Source: Heterobasidion occidentale | Taxonomy: Eukaryota > Basidiomycota > Agaricomycetes > Russulales > Bondarzewiaceae | Direction: 5' to 3' | NCBI GenBank assembly: GCA_039111635.1 | Contig: JBCAQO010000003.1 | Location: forward strand, 930,001 to 994,000 | Length of the DNA stretch: 64,000 nt | Shown: piece by piece, positions 48,306-61,970 of the stretch | How positions within the stretch are numbered: the first letter of the stretch is position 1 | How the letters are laid out: each line of letters starts with the position of its first letter | Notes under the pieces: generated by a model | Seen by the model: the letters and a program-made list of their open reading frames with translations, nothing else | Told to the model about the DNA's origin: nothing | Databases searched by the model: none | Position numbers and translations under genes: made by a program

Positions 48306-51300
48306 TCATCGAGCGGTCAATGTTTTGCCGGTCCCATGGGCCGATTCAGGTGCAGTCGACGTCTTGAACCCGAGCTGGCGCATGGCTGCCAGCAGACTGG
48401 CTTTCTGCAACGGCTTCGCGAGCGAGGCCGCGAACAAATTGCTCGCGTCGTTATTGTCGATGCCGCTGTACGCGCTGACGGCGATGATCGGGGTGCTCGT
48501 GTTCTTGTTATTAGTACTTTTGATATACCGAGCAGCGCTCTCGCCATCGACTAGAAGCGTCGCGAACCTGTCAGCGCACTGATGCTGCGCCCCAAACGTT
48601 TCGCAATCACTCACCGACCGGCATGTGTAAGTCCATCAGTATGCAGTCAAATTCTACACGCGACCGACCGAATCCAGTCAAAAACAGCGCCGAAGACATA
48701 AACAGGCTGCCACTTACTGATATCGCCCATGGCGACACTGATGGCTTCCGACCCGTCCGCAACCACGACACATCGACAACCCAGCCTTATGAGCAGGGTC
48801 TCGATGATTTTGGCAGTGATGGGGTTGTCTTCGGCCAAGAGGCACGTCACAGCACGGTCGTTGGGGTCCGGCCTCGTCTCAGGTCAATAGACGCGACCGA
48901 CGACGGCGGCGTGTTGACCTCGAATTGAGTCGACGCCTGACCCACGGAAGGAGGCCACGCGTCTGAGACGGACCCGTCTCCCATGCTGGAAGACACGGAA
49001 GCGGTGCGCAGTCTACTGGGCATCGAATTGCGACGATTCCCGTCCGCGTCCATGTGATTGAGCTTGAACCGCTCGACGGCGCCGTATTCAGACGGCTTCC
49101 TGATATGACCTGCGGCACTCCCAGGCGTAGAGGGCGGAATGCTGCCCCGAGAAGGGGAGGACGCAATCGACGAGGTGGAGGTTGCCGGAGACGGCGGGTT
49201 GGTCGACGGCCTGCCACTACTGTCGAAGGTCGTGACCACGCTGGAAGGCGGCTTCTTGTTCCGGTGCGAGATGCTCTGTCTGCGGACGTGCGACGCGGCA
49301 GGGTCTGACAGCGTGTGCGTGAGCGGGGCCATCTGATCCGTCCTGAGCTTGCGAATCATGTCATCGTTCGCCTGCTTCAGCACGGGCAGGTTCTTGAAGC
49401 TGAACGTCCCAAAGTCGTCGTCTGGGGGCGTGGCCGCCTCCCGACCCTTGGGCATCGGCACCGCGTCGGAGTGAGCGACGTCGAGGCTACCTGCCTGTCC
49501 GTGGTCAGAGCCGCTCGACAATATGTGCTCCTCGTCAAAGAGTTGGAGGATGGCACCCCGTGGGTCGAAGTAGTCCGTGGACTCGGGATCGGTCACCTGA
49601 GGAATAAACGCCGCTTCGGTCGTGGTCACCTTGTCCCATTCAATGCCCGCGAACCAAGGATGGCTCTTGGCTTCTTCCGCTCCGTTCGCTCCCAGTCGGC
49701 GCGACGGGTCGAGCGTCAGCAGACGCTGCATAAAGTCCTTGGCCTCCAGAGTATAGTCGACGTATTCCTCCATCCAGTCGATCTGCCCAGACAAGATGTT
49801 CTCGAACACTTTCTCCGGCGTCTCGTCGTGGAATGGAGGCATGCCATAGAGGAATTCGTAGGTGATGACCCCTAGAGCCCACTGCGTACAACGTCAGCCA
49901 AGGCCGTCTCGAGAGGATAAGATTTCAAACTCTACGAACCCAATCGACCGCCGCGTCATTACCTCTCAATCCAAGGATAGTCTCCGGCGCGAGATAGTCC
50001 GGGGTCCCCACAAACTTCTGCTCACTAGGAGGCGTGCCGCTGCCCGGCGTAGAATGCGAACGGAGATCGGTCGTCAGCTCGGTAGCGAAAGACTGCAAGG
50101 GGCTGTCGTTCATCTGGTTCCCGTTACGGCGAGAAAAGAAAGAATCAGAGCCGCTGGATTCACTGACGTCGTCTGTGGAGGAGAGATATGAGGCTGTCCC
50201 GGGGCGATACACCGGAGCTGGCAGCTGACTGAAGTACGAACCTACACCCATGATGTCGGCTGGAATAAGCGGGGATGACAATAGGCCGAGTCCATAGAAG
50301 GAGGCCGTGAATGGGGACTGTAGCGTGTCCGAGAGCGCATCCCTCTGTCGGAGGTCACGACCTGTCCTTCGCGCGTCTGACGTCCGAGCAAACCGATCCT
50401 GCTCAACCCAAAGTCCGTGAGCTTCAGATGCCCATGCTGATCGATGAGCAGATTATCAGGCTTGAGGTCACTATGGAACAGCGCGATGACCCGATGAGTG
50501 AGACACCTATCGAAGCATAGATGTGAGAGAAAGAGCACGTACCGATGCACGATGCCGCGCTGGTGAAGGTACTCCAGACCAAGGACGACTTCGGCGATAT
50601 ACTGCTTCGTCCACTCCTCGGGCAACGCACCCAGAGACTTGATCAGCGCAGCGCAGTCCCCACCGTTCAGGTACTCCATCACGAGATACAGGTTCTCCTT
50701 GCTCTGAAACGTGAAGAACAGCTTCGCCACGAACGGCGACTCCGCCTGCTTCATGAGGATCATGCGCTCCGCCTTGACATTCGTGATCTGGTTCTTCGCG
50801 ATCATGTCCGCCTTCTTGAGCACCTTGATGGCGTAGTAGTCCCCGGTCGCCTTCTTCCTGGCGAGGAAGACGGAGCCAAAGGCGCCCTTGCTGATAGGCT
50901 TTATAATCTCAAAGTCCTTGATGGACGTCGGCGCCGTGCGGGACAGGGGCGCGACGGAGGGCAGTCGGGGCGACAGAGGGCCGCCGCTGGACGAGGTGGC
51001 GGTGATAGAGGGGCTCAGAACGACAGGGAACGCAGTCGAGTGCCGTCGGTGGGACCGTCGACTGCTCGACTCTTGGGGAGACAAAGGCGGCGTCAACATG
51101 AGTCTGGGATCCATGTTCTGCAGCGAGCTGCGCGGGCGGATCTTCGAGCTCGCGTCGGTCAAGTCCATAGGGGGCGGAAGCGCCGTGATGTCAAAGCCAG
51201 GCGAGGCGACGATGGGCGCCGCTAGAGCCAGGGGAGAAGAGACAGACGAAGGAGTGGACGATCGCGTCTGGAGGGTGCCGAGGCTCTGCCATTGGTACGC

Positions 51301-54165
51301 GAGCGGGGTCGGCGGCGCGGGCGACATGGGCACGGGGACTGACATGGGCACGGTGTTCCCATCAGAAACGGTCGCCGGAGGGATCGGCGACGCGGACGCC
51401 ATCGGCGTAGGATCTGATGAGTGCTCGTGTCCGCCGAAGGCATACTCCGACGTGGTGCTCGAGTGGTCGTCGCCATCGCCCGCCCCATCCTCACTCTGCA
51501 TCTCCCCCTCCTCCTCTCCCTCCAGCTCGCCCGAGTAGTCGTCCTGCCCGAGCGCCTGCTCGACCCGCTCCTCCCACTCCTGCCTGACCTTCTCGGAGTA
51601 CCTGATCGTGTTCTGCAAACGCACGACCGTGTCGATCTTCTGCCGCATGACCCTCTCCGCGTCCTGCACGAGCTGCGCGAGCGCGTTGTCCTGGGTCGAA
51701 GGCTTGGACCAGTTCCGGATCTGCGAAATCTTGCGCTCCGAGCTGGGCGAAAGCAGGCGTTGGCGCTCGATGGGCTCCTTGGCCTCCTCTTCCTTCAGAG
51801 ACGGAATCGAGATCTCAAAGGCAACCTGGAGGACGTCCTCGAGCTGCTCCAGGATGCGACGCTGCATCTTCTTGACGCCGAAGCGCTGCATCTTGCTGAT
51901 GCGGAACAGATGCAGCGGGGACGACGAACCGGGGGACGACGACGACATGATGGGCATGCCGCGGTACTCCGGGATCGTGATCGGGGACGAGCGGTCCAAG
52001 GCGCAAGTGAGGTCCCGAATAGTCGTGCGCAGCTCCGCTATCGACTCGTTGCACTCGCCGATCTCGGCCTCCAGCCTGTGCGTCTCACTGCACGTTTCGT
52101 TGTGCTTCTCGAAGTACCATTGCGGGATGTTGTTCTCGCAGATCCGACACAGGATCGGCGTCATGTTGATCGGACGCGCGAACGGCAGGGGCGTGGGCGG
52201 CTCCTCTGTGCGGTCATCGAAGCTGCGGTCCCCCACCTCGTCTGGTGACGGCTCATCGAGGACTTCCTTATTCTCGACCACGATGGACGGTGACGACTGC
52301 AGGAACTCCGGGGGGCCGATGGGTTTCATCACCCACATCGTATGAGACAAGCGACCGTCATCACGGTCGATCATGAGCATCCCCTTGCCCTCCATCAACT
52401 GGTAAAGAGTGCCCATCGACAGATCGCGCTCGTCCTCGGGTTCGATCTGCAAACGGAACTTAACTTCCACGGTATGAGAATCGTCGTCCTGCAAGCGCTG
52501 AGTAGCGTCGCGAAAGACGTTGACGTCCTGAGGTTGAAGGAGTCGGGAGATGCGGGTGCCCTGCATCTCTTCGGCATCCGAGCTAAGCGAGCATTAGTAA
52601 CGCAGGCGTCGTGATGCGAAAAGAGAGTGCCTACCCGACGACGATGTTCCACGCATAGTTGACCCACATGAGATGATCGCCATCGAGGTTGAGCTCGAGG
52701 ACGATGTTGCGATTCTGCGCCGTCTCGGCTTGCAACCGCAGACGCTCCGTCGCCAAGACCCGCGCAGACTCGGCGGTATCGAGGGTCTTGGACGACGTCC
52801 TCGACGGCTCGGGCGGTGGGACGACCGCGGTCGGATGGTCTCTGCCCACGTCGTCCCTGGACTTCTTGCCCTGGCTCGTGGGCCGAGAGAGGCGCAGCTT
52901 GTTTTCTTCTTCGACCGACAAGCGGGGCGTCGGAGCGGGGACCTGCTCGTCAGCCGGTTTCATGACGAAGAGAAGCGCCTCGTCCTGCTCGTCGTCGTTG
53001 TCGTCAAAGTTCCAAAACTGCTTCTCAGCCTCCCACCACTCGACGACGCGGCTGAGACTGGCCACGGCGAGGAGGACCTGGACGTACCAAGTCCGCCCGT
53101 GCCAGTCCGGGTGGTCGTCCCACGCCTTGCCGATGATCTGCACCCTTTGAACGAGGGATTCACATATCTTGGGCTGCACGGTGAGCTGCGCGACGGTCAT
53201 CTCCGTCACGTCGGTGGCGACGCCTATCAGTTCGTAGAGGGTGGTCATGATAGGATCGACGGGGTCATCGATGAGGATGCGGGAGGAGCGGCGATTGGCG
53301 GACAAGGGGGCGACATTGGACAGAGACTCTGAGAAGCTGGAGTGATTGGTGGGTGGCAGTGGGGAGCGGGAGCGGGATGTGGAACGAGAGCTCTGGCCGG
53401 AGCGGGACGGTCTGATCGGAATGTGAATAGAGCGAGATAAGCGACGAGAGGCGATGCCACCCGTTCCCCATGTCGGGGGAGCGATGTTCTGCTTGCGTGG
53501 GCTGGTCTCAGGGCCCTGCGCGGGACCTATGACGGGGCTGGAACTGCCGGTGGAAGCACTGGGTATTTTCTCCCTTGATACGGTGTTCTGGCGGCGCAGC
53601 GGAGCTGGGCTTGAGGAGGATGTGGACGCTGCGAGAAGGCCAGGGGATGAAGACCAATGTGTCAGAGTGGGAGGCCTCGGACTGGTTTCTTCGAGGGACG
53701 CACGTTGTCGACTGTGGTTGCCTTCAAACTCTGCCTCGTACCCACCGTCGGAGCTTGCGTCGTCGGACTGGAGGGCGGACCTGACGTCCGCGGGCTGGAG
53801 GACGAAGGCGTCGCGCAAGGGGTCGGGGTCGGGGGAGTGGACTTCGCGCTCCCTCTCGCGCTCGCGCAGCTCCCTGCCGAGGGCGAGCTGCTCCTGGTAC
53901 TCCTGCTCACCTTCGCGCAGCCTCTCTTCGAAGAAGGCGGTGATGCTGTTGGTGACGCGCTGGAGCTCCTTGTCGCACTCTGACTTTGCGGCCTTGAGGC
54001 GCCTGGTTACGTGACGGCGAACGAAGGGCATGGAGACGGTGTTTGAACCGGAGCCGTGGTTGCTGGCCGTGCTGTTCACCTGTGGGACGATGGGGGCAGG
54101 ACGGACTCTGGGGTGAACACGAGGGGACTAGGAGGTTGACGCCGATGTGTGCCCGAGTCGGACAT
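48306..54165 (-). CDS. RIM15: Rim15-type kinase with zinc finger and response-regulator domain
   Basis: Greatwall-related kinase driving entry into quiescence and stress responses when TORC1, PKA and Pho85 signalling fall. Exons 54165-54080, 54002-52635, 52582-50543, 50470-49940, 49881-48718, 48653-48615 and 48550-48306, about 1824 aa. A PAS-like region (about [20 protein letters not shown]) precedes a C2H2-like finger ([20 protein letters not shown]). The kinase shows [42 protein letters not shown] and [10 protein letters not shown], then a long insert before [12 protein letters not shown], as in Rim15/Cek1/Greatwall. The C-terminal receiver has [13 protein letters not shown], phospho-acceptor [11 protein letters not shown] and [14 protein letters not shown]. 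Two one-base deficits (near 50285 and 48871) interrupt the frame; total length corrects to a multiple of three if both are restored. Confidence 0.92.
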
Positions 54166-54516
54166 GGGAGGACGAGAGGGAGGACGAGGACGAGGGGGAG
54201 GGGGAGGCACGAAGGGGAAGGGGAGGAGGGGGGTGGGAGGGACTGGGCACGAGACCAATGAGAGAGAGGTGACAGAGGAGGGAGCAAGTCCGCACTAGCA
54301 AGCAAGGTACTCTCAGCAGGACATGGACGGACGCAGGGACAAAAGGGAGGCGAAGGCTGGTCGCTCGACGCACGCACACCCTCCGTCCTCATATCAATCG
54401 CCCTCCCCGTCTATCATGTCACACAACTGTCACACCCTCTCCGGGGTCCCCCTGCTGTCCTGACCGCGTCCCGACTGCCCTCTATTAACCGTCCCGCCCT
54501 GCGCTGCCTCCCCAAC
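54166..54516. promoter_or_regulatory. Divergent promoter RIM15 / bS18m
   Basis: A 351-bp spacer. On the RIM15 side the plus strand is G-rich (54165-54250), that is, a pyrimidine-rich leader for RIM15. No TATA box identified. Confidence 0.45.
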
Positions 54517-55219
54517 ATGTTCTCGCTCTCCGCCTCTTTCCGCTCATGCGCTCGTGCCGCCCCCCGCCCCCTCCTCGCACGCATGGCTTCCCGCAAGGCA
54601 ACCCAAGCCAGCAGGCTCGTGTCCCGCAACGAGGAGCTCGCCCGTGAGGAGGTCATCGTGGACGAGCTCCAGGAGACCTCCCACATCCTCGAAAACGCCC
54701 CCGTCCTCTCCGGCCCCGCCTCCGACTCTTTCAGTGGTCAGTCCCCGCTCACCCCCTCACGTCCTCTCCTACCGCCCTCTCACTTCACGCCCTCTCAGTC
54801 GACATCCAGAGCGACCCCCGCAAGGCCCTCAGAACCCGCCTTCCCAACGTACGTCCTCTGCGACGCACTGCCCTCCCTCCCCTCCCCTCCTCACCGCACT
54901 ACAGTTCATCAAGCCCACCGACTTCAAAGACCGCTCTGACGACGAGCGCATCCACCGCAGGCGCCCCCTCCTCGGCCCCGACGCCCTCCAGTCCCGCCAA
55001 GTCGACCCCTTCCACATCCTCGGCATCGACCCCCTCGTCGAGGCCACCAACCCCAAGCTCCTCTCCTACTTCGTCACAGAGATGGGCAAGGTCCGCGCCC
55101 GCGCTGAGAACAGGCTCACATGGCACAGCCAGAGGCGATTGACCCGCGCCATCCGCAGAGCAAAGAACATGGGCGTCATTCCTGCTCTCAGCAGGTCCAT
55201 CACGCTCAGAAACCCATGA
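54517..55219 (+). CDS. RSM18: Mitochondrial small-subunit ribosomal protein bS18m
   Basis: Component of the mitochondrial ribosome small subunit. Exons 54517-54736, 54799-54848 and 54905-55219 give 194 aa. The N-terminus is basic and Ser/Ala-rich (FSLSASFRSCARAAPRPLLA), a mitochondrial targeting sequence. The bS18 core is DPFHILGIDPLVEATNPKLL, then SYFVTEMGKVRARAENRLT, then the basic RNA-binding block SQRRLTRAIRRAKNMGVIP, matching the R-x-L-x-x-A-I-x-x-A-R-x-x-G-x-x-P pattern of bS18. Fungal bS18m proteins are longer than bacterial S18 in just this way. Frame and ends are clean. Confidence 0.9.
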
Positions 55220-55903
55220 CATGGCCGCCAGGCAGCATATCATCTCACTCAATTGATTCATTTCCCTGCCACCTCGCCTCATCCGTTCCGACATGACGGG
55301 ATCTTGTTTGAAGCGACATCACCTCACACCCTACGAGGCCCGAGTCGCGACGGTACGGTATGTTGGCCGCAGAGCCCTGTAACCCTGGCCTTGTCGCCGT
55401 CGAATTAAGAAAGAAAAAGAAAAAGAAAAAGAAAAAATCAGAAACGCGGTCACACGCGCGGGTCCTGTGAAGGGACGACTCGTCCGTCCACCCGGTCCTG
55501 AGTATGACCGCAAGCTAGACCCTGTTCTCGTATCGGGAGTTCTCCGAGAGCTTGCGAAACTCGCGCTCGAATAGAGCATCCACCGAGCTCAAGATAACAT
55601 ATCCCCGTCAGGTTCAAGGGTTCTCCATTACCTGAACGCTGGCACATTGATACGGCCTCAACATGCGACGGTCGCACAAGCGGGACGCGGGTCACACTGC
55701 GCAGCCACAACAGCCTCCATCTTGCGAACGGCCTTCTGAAAGGAGACTATGGGCGTGTGTATGAGCGTGGACTCTAAAAATATGAACAACGATCTGTCAT
55801 CGTTGATCGCTCTACGTGTTACCTCCGTCGGCGGGAGTCATGAATTGCGATTCACAATCGTACACAAACAGAAGAGAGACGGCCGTATGGAGAGAAGGAA
55901 AGC
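55220..55903. other. Convergent 3' region of bS18m and RPN11, with purine microsatellite
   Basis: A 684-bp spacer. A (GAAAAA)n-like purine tract lies at about 55406-55437. No gene or RNA supported. Confidence 0.45.
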
Positions 55904-57179
<1,276 letters not shown>

Positions 57180-57440
57180 GGTATGCTACAATTCGTGGGT
57201 GGGAGAAGTCAGAGTTGCTGTAATTATGGCTGTGGCGGACTCGCGCCTCGAGCCGCTGACGCGTCTCGATTATTTGGACGCTATTTGCGCATATTATGCA
57301 ACGGCCTCCGAAATAAACAGCCGCCCACATCCATCGCGGCGCCACATACTACATACATACACCGCTGCGTCGCCTTCGGCGTAGAACAAAGCGCCCAGCA
57401 CTCAGATCGGCACAACCTTGGGCAGGGATGCCAGATAACA

Positions 57441-59412
57441 ATGCCCACAAGTGAACTCTCGGATGCGCTGAATCCCCATGTAGTCCAGTCGAGACCGCGC
57501 CTTTCGTACAGCGGCCACTTGCCGGGCCTCCCCCTGATCTCCCCCGTCCAACAACAGCCCATCCCGTACGTTCCACACCGCAGCGAGCTAGAGTATGCAA
57601 TATCCGAACCGCCGCCCCCGCCCCGCCTCCAGACCCCGCACCTGTCGTGTCCAAGTGTGTGCTATGGCTCTTCTATTCACCTCACTAGGACACTGACCCC
57701 TCGCCCCTAGGCCCAGGCCTGAAGGGGCGCAGGTCGCGCAAGAGCTGCTCCGCGCTCTGCACTCGCAGAAAGAGGTTCACGAGGTCGAGCGAGAGCGGAG
57801 GATCGCGTGGGAGCAGGAGCTCGACGCCAAGTACGCGCAGAGGCAGGCAGAGATGGAGACTACGGTGGCCGAGATGAAGCACGAGATCGCGTTCCTCCGC
57901 GCATGCATCGCCACTCTGCAAACGCCCCCCTCGTCGCAGCCATCGAGCTCGCAGCATGCCGGAACGCCCCCGTCGAGCGGGCCCCCCTCCATTTCGTCCG
58001 TGGCCACCCTCCGCGCAGAGTCGTCTGAGCCCGCAACGCCGGCGGCTCTAGCACAGGTAGCCGCAGAATCAAACGGTGTCGCAGTCGCATCAACGCGCAC
58101 TCCCGTCCTAATTGCGCCTTCCGTCGCCTCGCCCGCCCTCTCTTTCCGAGAGCCATCCAGGTCTCAATCGGCCGCGCCCTCCTCTTCGAGCAGGAAAAGG
58201 CCGTCGCCCATGTTGAACGCGAGTGGTGATTGTGACGATGACGACGACGAAAGCGACGCATCCCGGTCATCTGGGGCCAGGAGGCCGTCGAAACGCCGCA
58301 ATCATCATGACAAGAAATGTTACACCATTCAGGTACGATGTCCCCCTGTCACTTCCGCCGTCCTGATTGACATAACCCGTTATTCAGGTCGCAATGCGCA
58401 GACACATCTATCGTCTCATGGGCACCGGCCCCAAGGACGATCTCCCCTCGAATCATCTTGAGGGGCTGCATCTCAGCGACGATGAGCCCGTGCGGTTTGT
58501 ATGGGCGAAAACGGCCAGACAGTCGCCCCACAATGCTCGCATGAAGTCCCGCATCGTCAAGGATTTGATAGCTCGTCGCCAAATGTACAAACACGTACCG
58601 GACGAAGCCTTTCAGAAGAAGGCCCTCGAGGCGGCTTTCGATCAGGCGTTCACCACTCTTCGCCTGAAAGCGAAGGGGCAGAGCGACGAGTCGATCGCCA
58701 GGCGCAAAAGCCAAGGAGGACCACAAGGCGATGAAGGCTCGGCGTTTCAGCCGGAAGAAGCTCGTGAGTCGTCCGTCCTGTCGCTCTCGCATCCGGCGTC
58801 GCTAAGCGGTTTCAGAAATTGGGCTGCCGTACCGACGCTCGACAAAAGATGGACGCGTTCTCTCATCCCACTTTCAACGGTGCCCTGCACCTCGAGTGCA
58901 TGTCTTCTGAAGAGTCAAGTGACGAAACATCCAAAGCGGGTTCCTCGACCCCAAAGACAAAAAGCTCGTCGTCGAGGCATCCCATGGCGAAGCACTCGCT
59001 GATCAGGTTCTACGGTGTACTGGACGAGGACGACAAGCTCGACAAGAGCCTCAGGCCCAAACGCGGGTCTGGGAGAAAGGAGCGCACCGAGGGCCCTCCG
59101 AAAGTGGGGGCCTTCCTGCCGCCGACGGGCGTCGCGAACTGGATGATCAGCCGACGATGGCTGCGCGACATGCAAGCGGTCCACCCAGACACGCTGGAGT
59201 TGCTCAAGGGTGTCATCGTGGACCCGCCGGGGTTCGACTGGAACCAGTTCGACGCGCTTGGGTACGAGAGCGAAGACGAGATGGACTCTGTGAGCACCGT
59301 GCTTCGAAGTCAGCGGCTTGTGTATCCTCCGATCGACACTCATCCCTCCGTCCCTGCGAGCGCGAATCCTGCTAGCAGTTCTCTACAATATGCATTGGCT
59401 CCTTTACCCTAA
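57441..59412 (+). CDS. Coiled-coil orphan, agaricomycete type, unknown function
   Basis: I do not recognise a named family. Exons 57441-57646, 57711-58332, 58388-58763 and 58816-59412, about 600 aa. A Pro-rich N-terminus is followed by a coiled coil (VAQELLRALHSQKEVHEVER to MKHEIAFLRACIATLQ), a Ser/Pro-rich acidic linker with a likely nuclear-localisation stretch (RRPSKRRNHHDKK), then a conserved-looking globular part: VAMRRHIYRLMGTGPKDDLP, EPVRFVWAKTARQSPHN, RIVKDLIARRQMYKHVPDEA. The last part has FLPPTGVANWMISRRWLRDM and VDPPGFDWNQFDALGYES. The length of exon 3 is off by one; removing one A from AAAA at 58706-58709 joins the ARRK side to AKEDHKAMKARRFSRKK in frame. Probably nuclear. Confidence 0.6.
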
Positions 59413-59678
59413 TCATAATCACTGTACCATTATTGTTACATTATGTACCCTAACATGTAGTCTAGGCCACTTCCAGGCCTCACTGAGAATGAAATTGGCC
59501 TTCGAGTGTTGTGCAAGTCCCTGCAAGATTAATCCCAGAAAGGAAATCGACCTTGGACCATCTCAATTGGTTCCGTACGTACTGCCATCATGACCTCCGA
59601 CCAAGGTCAGTTGCTATACACTCTCCTCTGGCGAGGTTTTCATCTAGATCACAGTGGAATCTGCCGTACGCCCCCAGG

Positions 59679-61970
59679 ATGACCGGGACCGAGTATCGTG
59701 TGAGCATATATTTGTCGTGTCATGCCGTCTCATTGACGCGTTCCTCCAGTTCGCGGTCGAGCCAGGGAATTCGTAGAGCTCCACGACCAAGTTCAGGTAA
59801 CGCACCGGACATCTTACCATAAACATTGCCAGTCTCACGAGCTGCTGCTCTGCAGACCAGCGTCCAACTTCTCGACTCTCTAGAGTCATTCCTCTCGACG
59901 TTCCAGAACGACCTGTCCGCCGTCTCGGGACAGATATCCGACCTGCAAGACCGCAGCAAGGACATTGGGAGTCGCCTGAGGAGCAGAAAGGCGCGCGCAT
60001 GCTCTCCTCGCTGCGGTCACGGCACTTACACCTCCCACTACCCACTAGAGAATCGAGAAGCCGCTCTCCAGCCTCCTGACGGAGTTGACCATCCCACCCC
60101 CTCTCGCGACTACGATACTCGACTCTGATGTCGGAGAAGCATGGATTCCGCTATTGAAGATTTCGAGCGTCGTCTGGAGAGGCTGAAGTCTCGGTCACGA
60201 GTACGTGCAGCTCGAGATCTGGCAGAGGTGGCGGAGGGCTTGCGCATCGCTGTTGTTCTCCCCCCATTTGACGTTCGACGTACATGTGACAAATTGGCTC
60301 AGGCAGCGACGAAGCTGCGCGCATTCTTCCTAGCCCTATTACAGCCCATACGAACAAGCATGACGACCAATATGCAAGTCGTCCAGTCGTCGGTGTTCTT
60401 GAAGTATCGACCGCTGTATGCGTTCCTCCAACGCCAGGCCCCAAATGTGGCGCAGGAGGTGCAGAAAGCCTATATCAGTGCGGCGCGCACATACTATGAG
60501 ACTGGTTTCCGCCGCTACATGCGGACCCTCGGCTGGATCAAGGTCAGTGCACCGAAAATATTCCTCAGAGGCCCCGCTAGAACGTTCTCGCAGGCGAGGA
60601 CCATCGAGAAGGCGGACACGTTGGTATCAGAAGCGGCAGAGAAGAAAATCGACGTCGATATCGAACGCCTTGAACACGCCCGGATCGAAGGCCCCGGTGT
60701 GACCCTTGCCTACATGGCGGACGATAAGGCGTATGTAAGTGCCATTCGCCAACGTAAACTCGAAAACGCTGGTTCTACTAACGTTCCAGAAAGATCACAT
60801 CGAGAGCTTGTTTCGCTCGTGTATGCTAGTCTTGATGGACAATGGAACTGCCGAATACTCGTTTGTGACGATGTTCTTCGCACCAGAGCCCAACCTTCCC
60901 GCATCGTCTTCGAAGGACTCCGATGCGAATGTGTTTTCTCCGAAATTATTCCCTGCGGACGATTTGCAGTCAGTGCAGGATACGGACTTTGGCGTCACGA
61001 CACCTAGAGCTTCGAGGCACCGCACAGAAAGCCTTTTCAGTACCGACAGTATGCCCCTTGATCAAACACTGACAAAGGAAGAGCAGAATGTGTTGAATAC
61101 GGTCTGGAAGCAGATAATGGATCCAGCCCTCGAACATGCCCAGGTATTCCTTCATGTGACAGGATATCAACTGCCACTCATCATTGTCTGGACTTAGAAC
61201 TTCGCACATTCCGCGTTCGAACCGCCCCCGGCTGTCATTCCGCTGTTGACCATGATCCGACTGACTGAGAGTGTCATGCTGGAGGTGCAGAAGCGGGGGT
61301 GTTCGCCGCTCGAGTCATTTGTATTTGGTCTTCGACTCCAGATGTGGCCCCTCTTTCAGAAGGCGATGTCCGATCAAGTCGATGCTCTAAAAAAACTTGC
61401 AGAAGGTGCAAGTGGCGGTTATTTCCGACGCGCTGTCGAGACCACGGACGCTTCGGTCTCTAACGTACGTGTGACCCCAACCTCGCAGTTCCCGCGTTCA
61501 ACTCAACTCTGGATAGATATGCAAAAGATACATCGTGCTCTTCCTATCATTTGTGATGCTGACAGAACAGACCGAGGAAACGATGATATTCTCCAAGTAA
61601 GTGATGAATGTCTACGGGAGACTACCAGCTGAACTTTCTTCGTCTACACCAGCTTGCTGCGACTGAGGCAGGAGTTGACGAAGTTGATTGAGACACATAC
61701 GGACAAATCCGGTGATAGCCTTGCAGCAGCGACAACCCGATCATCAATATTCGAAGACCTACTCCAAGGCCTCAATGTGAGTTTTAATACTCCGCGACGT
61801 CCAAGCTTTCTGTGCGTGTACTCAATGGCCATGGACAGCGCGGTTTCCGTTCCGCACCGTCTCACCCGAAAGCGCAAACTGAGATTACTTATTGGCGAGA
61901 GAAGGAAGAAGAGGCTCGCAAGCGCATGGACACAATCACTCAACAACGTCGCGTCAGGCCAGGCAGATAG
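59679..61970 (+). CDS. VPS52: GARP/EARP tethering complex subunit Vps52
   Basis: Subunit of the complex that tethers endosome-derived vesicles at the trans-Golgi. Exons 59679-59697, 59750-59796, 59856-59990, 60049-60251, 60303-60542, 60594-60734, 60790-61143, 61198-61464, 61517-61596, 61653-61776 and 61839-61970. Motifs follow Vps52 order: REFVELHDQVQ, LESFLSTFQNDLSAVSGQIS, LQDRSKDIGSRLRSRK, the central SVFLKYRPLYAFLQRQAPN and YETGFRRYMRTLGWIK, then LRLRQELTKLIETHT and a C-terminal TYWREKEEEARKRM coiled end. The start is not settled: the frame is open upstream of the ATG used. At 60150-60151 one base is missing (WIP must be followed by AIEDFERRLE, one frame away). The intron at 59991-60048 begins with GC. 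Confidence 0.88.

Noticed and set aside
50545..52345. Long plus-strand open frames opposite RIM15
   Set aside because: Shadows of the GC-rich, codon-biased RIM15 coding strand; products are Arg/Leu/Gly-rich and lack any motif.
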